From Gemmobacter fulvus (lineage in GTDB: Bacteria; Pseudomonadota; Alphaproteobacteria; Rhodobacterales; Rhodobacteraceae), in assembly GCF_018798885.1 (NCBI RefSeq), contig NZ_CP076365.1, positions 1-64,000 of the forward strand: DNA of 64,000 bases. The letters run 5' to 3'. The stretch's first letter is position 1, and the number at the start of each line of letters is the position of its first letter. Shown piece after piece: positions 59,914 to 64,000 of this stretch. The translations under genes were made by a program, and so were the position numbers. The notes beneath the pieces are model-generated. The model was not told the DNA's origin and made no database searches. It saw only the letters and a program-made list of their open reading frames with translations.

Positions 59914-59938
59914 GTCCGATAATGCAACATTATTGGAC
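59914..59938. promoter_or_regulatory. Imperfect palindrome near recombinase start (possible res/dif-like site or operator)
   Basis: GTCCGATAATG (59914-59924) and CATTATTGGAC (59928-59938) are complementary at 10 of 11 positions around a 3-base centre, 24 bases upstream of the recombinase ATG. Paired 11-bp arms are the usual binding unit of tyrosine recombinases; the short spacer also suits an operator. Confidence 0.5.
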
Positions 59939-60016
59939 ATAATGGCGCTGACAAAGCTGCGGCGCTATTGGTGCATTTAGCTGGTAGAAAGCGCCGTCAT
60001 AATGTAGGCTGCCGGC

Positions 60017-60907
60017 ATGAGAAAACCGCGCGCCGAGCCTTTGGAAACCTTGCCGATGCTGCCCCCGCTGCCGGGCTGGATCGGTGCTGCCCCGGCAGAA
60101 ACCCTTGAGGCAGCGGCCTTCCGCTCTGGGGCCGCGCTGGCGCATCTGAGCCAAGTGACCGCGGCCGGGGATGTGCCTGTGGCGCTGTGGCGGGACCGCT
60201 TGGCTTTGGTGGCGGCCGGGAACTGCGCTGAAATGGCGGGGCGCAGGGAAGGGCCGGGCGCCTTGCGCGATGCCCTGCACCTGACGGGTCCGGGCGACGA
60301 CCCCGGCCCGGCGGGACGGCTTTTGCAGCAGTGGTCACGCGCGGTGGCCCGGCCTGTCTCGGTCGCGCATCTGACCAATGCGCTGCAAGGGATCGTGGCC
60401 GAGCGGATCGCGCTGTGCCTTGATGCCATGGGGCAGACCCCGGTCGACCGCGCGGCGCATGTCATTGAGGCGGTGCTGACAGATCACCCGCGGGCCGAAA
60501 CTGCGGCGCTGATCCTTGCCGATGCGGTTCTGGCAAAGGGGGTGGGGGCAACGCATGTGCTGCCACTTCTGGCGCTGACGCTCAGGCCCCGCGACCTGCG
60601 CCTGCGGGGCGATGATCTGCGTCTGGCCTGTCACCGCGCCGTGGTCTCTGCCATCGGCGGGCAGGTGCTGCCACTGGCCGGGGACTTGGCCCGGGCGGCG
60701 GCCCGCCTGCGGGCGGTGGCCCCAAAGCTGCGCGCCAAGGCGGCGGGCCGGGCGGTCGATCTGTTCCTGTCGCGCGATGCGCTGGCGCCGGGGGCATTGG
60801 CCTTTATGTCGGATCGGGCCGCGCGACGGCTCTGCGACCGACTGGTTGCGCTCGGCGCCGTGCGCGAACTGACAGGGCGGGACACGTTCCGTCTGTACGG
60901 GGTCTAA
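60017..60907 (+). CDS. DUF1403 family protein
   Basis: 296 residues, MRKPRAEPLETLPMLPPLPG. I recognise the DUF1403 pattern: AAAFRSGAALAHLSQVTAAGDVPVALWRDRLALVAAGNCAEMAGR, LRDALHLTGPGDDPGPAGRLLQQWSRAVARPVSVAHL and LSRDALAPGALAFMSDRAARRLCDRLVALGAVRELTGRDTFRLYGV. The family is alanine- and arginine-rich, helical and of unknown function, and in alphaproteobacteria it is usually next to a ScpB-like gene, as here (two bases between them). Both may be involved in DNA organisation or partition. Confidence 0.83.
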   Translation: MRKPRAEPLETLPMLPPLPGWIGAAPAETLEAAAFRSGAALAHLSQVTAAGDVPVALWRDRLALVAAGNCAEMAGRREGPGALRDALHLTGPGDDPGPAGRLLQQWSRAVARPVSVAHLTNALQGIVAERIALCLDAMGQTPVDRAAHVIEAVLTDHPRAETAALILADAVLAKGVGATHVLPLLALTLRPRDLRLRGDDLRLACHRAVVSAIGGQVLPLAGDLARAAARLRAVAPKLRAKAAGRAVDLFLSRDALAPGALAFMSDRAARRLCDRLVALGAVRELTGRDTFRLYGV

Positions 60908-60909
60908 GC

Positions 60910-61518
60910 ATGGGGCGGCGCGAGGACACAGAACTTGACCGCGAATTGGCCGTTCTTCCCCCTGAGATGCGCTGGCGGGAATGGATGCGACGAATCGAGG
61001 CGGTGCTGTTTGCAAGCGCGACCCCGGTGGCGCGCGAGGATCTGGCGCGGGTCGTGGGGCAGGGGGCCTCAGTCGATCTGTTGATCGAGGATCTGGCAGT
61101 GGATCTGGAGGGCCGACCCTATGAGGTGGCACAGGTGGGCAAGGCGTGGATGCTGCGCACGCGCGCGGCCTATGCCCCAGCGATCCGCGCCGCGGCGGAT
61201 GTGGACGGCCAAGCGCTGAACCTGTCAGAATACGATCTGGCCGTGCTGGCGGCGATCGCATTCCACCAGCCGGTAAGCCGCGACGGGCTGAAGGACATCT
61301 TCGGCAAAGAGATCAGCCGTGATCTGATCGGCAGGTTGGCCGAGCGTGACCTGATCGGCACCGGCCCGCGCGAACCCCGGCGCGGCGCGCCCTACACTTT
61401 TGTCACCACCGAGACCTTCCTTGCCACCTTCGGGATGGCGTCCTTGCGCGACCTGCCCGATCCCGAGCAACTCGCAGATGCCGGCCTCGCGGGCAGGTCG
61501 GAGGCTCACGACATTTAA
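60910..61518 (+). CDS. ScpB-like SMC-complex subunit, plasmid/transposon-associated
   Basis: 202 residues, MGRREDTELDRELAVLPPEM. ScpB winged-helix pairs are visible: RIEAVLFASATPVAREDLARVVGQGASVDLLIEDLAVDLEGRPYEVAQVGKAWMLRTRAAYA and LSEYDLAVLAAIAFHQPVSRDGLKDIFGKEISRDLIGRLAERDLIGTGPREPRRGAPYTFVTTETFLATFG. Chromosomal ScpB works with ScpA and SMC; no ScpA or SMC is present here, so a paralogue with another role, working with the DUF1403 protein, is likely. Its stop overlaps the end of convergent tniQ by four bases. Confidence 0.82.
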   Translation: MGRREDTELDRELAVLPPEMRWREWMRRIEAVLFASATPVAREDLARVVGQGASVDLLIEDLAVDLEGRPYEVAQVGKAWMLRTRAAYAPAIRAAADVDGQALNLSEYDLAVLAAIAFHQPVSRDGLKDIFGKEISRDLIGRLAERDLIGTGPREPRRGAPYTFVTTETFLATFGMASLRDLPDPEQLADAGLAGRSEAHDI

Positions 61519-62558
61519 GGAGCGGGTTGAGCTTCGGCCGCAGATCGGCGGGCTTCATGAAGCTGGGTCGCTGCCCGCAGCAGGGCGGCCAGATCAGTCG
61601 CTCTGGGGGAGGAGGCCCGCCGCAGCCCTGCAGTTTCAGCAAGCTGATCCGTGAGTTCCTTGACCAATCCGTTGTGGTTTCCAGCGGCATTGGCAAGCCG
61701 GACCCAAAGGTTCAGCGGGCCACCACCTTTGTGGCCAACTATTCCGCTCTGCCCTTCCGACAGCCGCCGGAAGAAATCGTGGCGAATCCGATGCGACAGT
61801 TGCGGGATCGTTGATGTCGTCGTACCGACGGGCACCGGGCATATTGCAATCCTCTCTGGCAGGGTTTTCCGTTTGCCCCGGCCCACGCCAAGTGCGAGCC
61901 CTGCTGTGTCAAGACGAAGCAGATCGTCGATCAGCCGCTCGAGACGCCGGGCGCCTGGGTTTGCCGGGTCCGTCGGTTTGGCGAGAGGAGCGTCGCAGAA
62001 GGCGCAGTATTGCTGTGAAACAAGGCGATCCTGTCTGAACGGCGCAAGGCCCTGACCGCAAGACGGGCAGCGGTCGCGCAATCGGCAGCCATGGCGAAAG
62101 CAGGACACGCGGGTTGCCAGAGTCCAACTCTGCCGGAAATAGGGCGCCTCGTCTTCCCGCAGGCAGGTGGGACAGAACTGCAGCCAACAGGACTGCGCCG
62201 TCGATGTCCCTGCATCTTGCGGCCGGCTCCGCAGCTGCAAGCGCACGCTCGACAAGGGACTGTGGGCCAGACAAAGTCCGTCAATATCTTCGGGGCAGAT
62301 CGACGTATGGTCGAGCAGGATGCGGCGAACTGCCTCCGGAAGATGCCGGTCAAGTTGTGCCGACCATGTCTCGCCGGCCACTCCGAGCACCGCTCCAAAA
62401 TAGCGCGGCGGCACACCATTGGCATGTGCAAGCCGATGCAGCCAGCTTGACAAAAGCTCGCCAGGAGCCGGCCTGATGTCCACCGGCCAGCGATGTCCCG
62501 CCGCCACTCTATAGCGGCGGGCCGGGGAGACGATGATCCTCGGCGCATTGCTGGTCAT
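61515..62558 (-). CDS. tniQ: TniQ-family transposition accessory protein
   Basis: 347 residues, MTSNAPRIIVSPARRYRVAA. TniQ domain: PGELLSSWLHRLAHANGVPPRYFGAVLG at residues ~32-60. Two zinc-ribbon clusters follow (FCPTCLREDEAPYFRQSWTLATRVSCFRHGCRLRDRCPSCGQGLAPF and QQYCAFCDAPL). TniQ directs target selection with TniA/TniB in Tn5053-type elements and, as a relative, in Tn7-like transposons. The start overlaps the tniB stop by ATGA. Confidence 0.9.
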   Translation of the reverse strand: MTSNAPRIIVSPARRYRVAAGHRWPVDIRPAPGELLSSWLHRLAHANGVPPRYFGAVLGVAGETWSAQLDRHLPEAVRRILLDHTSICPEDIDGLCLAHSPLSSVRLQLRSRPQDAGTSTAQSCWLQFCPTCLREDEAPYFRQSWTLATRVSCFRHGCRLRDRCPSCGQGLAPFRQDRLVSQQYCAFCDAPLAKPTDPANPGARRLERLIDDLLRLDTAGLALGVGRGKRKTLPERIAICPVPVGTTTSTIPQLSHRIRHDFFRRLSEGQSGIVGHKGGGPLNLWVRLANAAGNHNGLVKELTDQLAETAGLRRASSPRATDLAALLRAATQLHEARRSAAEAQPAP

Positions 62559-63436
62559 GTCATTGAATGGCGCAAGGCCGAGTTCCGTCGCCGTGACAGC
62601 GGCACATAGCCGAGGGCCATGACGGTGCTGGACGTGATCCGTTCCTCACCGCTCTCAATAGCTGCAACCGCCGCCCGGGTGACGATGTCGACCACCTCGC
62701 CAATCAGCCCTTCCGACAGATCATGGATCATTCTGGCAAGGGGCAACCGCGAGAGGTTAGAGGCTTGGGCAAGCGGAATGCTCGCCTCGAGACTGTCGAG
62801 AAGGGCTGCAAAATCCTCGTCGAAACCCCACCGCGGCACTGGGACCGTATCAAATCGTGATCCCATTTCATCGGTGTCGTGCAGCGCATCGTAGACGGCG
62901 ATTTCGCCGACAAGCACGGGCGAGATGTCATGCACCCGTGCGATCCGCCGCAGGAACGAGAAGATTGCCTTCACATCCTGCCTGCGCCCACGCAGCGCAC
63001 TATAGAACTCGTCGAAGATGAGCAGGCGCGGCTTCAGGCTGTCGAGAAGATGATCGACCTGTTCGCTGGCGCGGGACAGGCTGCGCCAGCCGGCAGCCTG
63101 CGGGGCGCGCAGTCCGGACAGAATGCTGGCGTAGAAATGCGACAGGCCTGCCCCCTCCCGGGTCTGGATCACCCAGACCCTTTGCCGGTCGGCACGGCGC
63201 AGATGTTCGACGGCGAAGCGTTCGGCGATCATGGTCTTGCCGTTGTGATAGGGACCAGCAATCAACAAGCCGCGTGGGCGGAGTGATGGCGGACGTTCCA
63301 GCAGCTGCCGCAACGCATCATGTGCCGCAGAGGCACCGGGATGGCCTATCCAGCGTGGCGCCCGAATATGAGCAATGCGGGTGGCAGCATCCGCATCGAG
63401 CAACGCTGAGGTTGATGGTAGGAGATGGTCGGCCAT
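62555..63436 (-). CDS. tniB: TniB-family AAA+ ATPase of Tn5053/Tn552-type transposon
   Basis: 293 residues from ATG 63436 (MADHLLPSTSALLDADAATR). AAA+ motifs: Walker A LLIAGPYHNGKTMIAERFA (residues ~58-76; GxxxxGKT), Walker B RLLIFDEFYSALRG, and sensor-like SPVLVGEIAVYDAL. It is the transposon target-immunity/activator ATPase analogous to TnsC and MuB. It begins one base after the tniA stop, so tniABQ is one operon. Confidence 0.9.
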   Translation of the reverse strand: MADHLLPSTSALLDADAATRIAHIRAPRWIGHPGASAAHDALRQLLERPPSLRPRGLLIAGPYHNGKTMIAERFAVEHLRRADRQRVWVIQTREGAGLSHFYASILSGLRAPQAAGWRSLSRASEQVDHLLDSLKPRLLIFDEFYSALRGRRQDVKAIFSFLRRIARVHDISPVLVGEIAVYDALHDTDEMGSRFDTVPVPRWGFDEDFAALLDSLEASIPLAQASNLSRLPLARMIHDLSEGLIGEVVDIVTRAAVAAIESGEERITSSTVMALGYVPLSRRRNSALRHSMT

Positions 63437-63437
63437 G

Positions 63438-64000
63438 CTACCAGGTCTCCACAGGAAAGACGCGGCGGGGTCGGTCAGGTTCTGGTCCGGTATGGGTCGC
63501 CTCTGAAACGTGCCCGACATTTTGATACGCCTTCGGCGCGTCTGCGGCGTGTCGGGCCCGGGTCATTTCCCGCAGGTGAGCCTTCGTGGATCTGGCCCCG
63601 GCGACCGTTGCCGCGATTTCCCGGCGCAGAAGCGTCTTTTCCTGCGCCGGTCGTTGTTGGCTCTCTCGCATGCGCGCTCGGTCGGCTTCATGCTGCCAAA
63701 GGGTGATTGGCATGGTCACCCCGTCCCGCCGCTTTACCGGACGCCAGATCCGCGTGTCGGGATCGGCGATGTAGATCCGGCTGATGTCCCGGGGGTCGTA
63801 GCATAGATCCAGAGGTGGCAACCGGTCACGGCGGGCGACGAGAGGCCCAAGCCATTGCTCGAAGTAGTCGATGGCGAACACGCTGACGCCTTGGGGAGAG
63901 ATGCGGCGTGTTGTGCGGGGGAGAAAGTTGAGCAGGACTTGGTCAGGATCATCGATCGGCCGGTCCGTCGGTGGAAGTCGCCGCTCCCATTCGAGGCGAG
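63438..64000 (-). CDS. tniA: TniA transposase (DDE, Mu/Tn7 TnsB type), C-terminal part, runs off right edge
   Basis: The open frame enters from the right edge and ends with TAG at 63438: 187 residues including LLNFLPRTTRRISPQGVSVF, DYFEQWLGPLVARRDRLPPLDLCYDPRDISRIYIADPDTRIWRPVKRRD (Mu transposase C-terminal beta-barrel) and a basic coiled tail. The DDE catalytic core lies beyond the window. Together with tniB and tniQ this is the transposition end of a Tn5053/Tn552-like element; its terminal repeats and any tniR resolvase are not seen here. Confidence 0.88.
   Translation of the reverse strand, partial: RLEWERRLPPTDRPIDDPDQVLLNFLPRTTRRISPQGVSVFAIDYFEQWLGPLVARRDRLPPLDLCYDPRDISRIYIADPDTRIWRPVKRRDGVTMPITLWQHEADRARMRESQQRPAQEKTLLRREIAATVAGARSTKAHLREMTRARHAADAPKAYQNVGHVSEATHTGPEPDRPRRVFPVETW

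Noticed and set aside
1-64000. CRISPR arrays, tRNA and rRNA genes
   Set aside because: No regularly spaced direct repeats, cloverleaf-like or rRNA sequence was noticed; this was by reading, not by a profile search.
61515-64000. CRISPR-associated Tn7-like transposon
   Set aside because: tniABQ is present but there is no cas gene or array in the window and the gene set fits Tn5053/Tn552-like elements; the unseen right side could still change this.

Overview
The window is a mosaic segment of a repABC-type replicon from a high-GC alphaproteobacterium, most likely a member of Rhodobacteraceae (Paracoccus/Rhodobacter/roseobacter relatives). The evidence is a complete repABC operon with its antisense RNA, an H-NS/HvrA-type protein, and a block of DUF families (DUF2493, DUF932, DUF6878, DUF6915, DUF1403, strawberry-notch helicase, RadC, SSB) that recur together on plasmids of this family. 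Genus and plasmid identity cannot be fixed from sequence alone.

Layout. (a) 1-15.9 kb: plasmid backbone read leftwards (DUF2493 protein, Toprim protein, strawberry-notch methyltransferase-helicase), with a Fic-domain 'mobile mystery protein' A/B pair at 13.3-14.3 kb. The strawberry-notch gene is split by a 6.34-kb RIT (recombinase-in-trio) element at 3622-9961. Its 176-bp terminal inverted repeats match base for base as read, and its cargo is a TOTE-type archaeo-eukaryotic primase fused to a superfamily 2 helicase. (b) 15.95-30.2 kb: a second, unrelated multi-recombinase island of the GInt type. It carries ginABCD (three tyrosine recombinases plus a small coiled-coil protein), a divergent Tn554-type tnpA-tnpB pair, and a TetR-controlled cytochrome b561 / ABC efflux cluster. 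The island splits a DUF6915 gene whose two halves lie at 15710-15946 and 30206-30293. (c) 30.3-36.6 kb: backbone again (DUF6878 gene split by an IS110-family element, two small coupled ORFs, RadC, DUF932, SSB), with an inserted RidA / WYL-regulator divergent pair. (d) 36.9-49.8 kb: accessory stress and metabolism region bounded and broken by insertion sequences. It holds an H-NS protein, a HIT-gene stump, IS1380, a VIT1/CCC1 transporter, group III truncated haemoglobin, catalase, an IS903-like IS5-family element interrupted by a second IS110, a CmtR-like ArsR regulator with an HMA-CDF metal exporter, and a TetR regulator with oleate hydratase. (e) 49.9-58.7 kb: backbone ORFs, a large ParB-like protein, parS-like palindromes, repCBA with its counter-transcribed RNA, and a VapBC-type module. 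(f) 58.8-64 kb: a solitary tyrosine recombinase with an adjacent palindromic site, DUF1403 and ScpB-like proteins, and the tniQ-tniB-tniA end of a Tn5053/Tn552-type transposition module running off the right edge.

How it works together. Replication and partition (repABC, a second ParB-like protein, VapBC, a solitary recombinase that may resolve multimers) maintain the replicon. The conserved DUF block has been used repeatedly as a landing zone: four backbone genes or elements are visibly cut (strawberry-notch, DUF6915, DUF6878, HIT) and in three cases both halves can be rejoined. Nine tyrosine recombinases occur in 64 kb, in three separate multi-recombinase systems plus one solitary gene.

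The most striking object is the RIT element. Its left inverted repeat carries a copy of the ritA leader, which may drive expression of the primase-helicase cargo. Both repeats also carry an outward-reading start codon, which on the left is fused in frame to the C-terminal half of the disrupted helicase.
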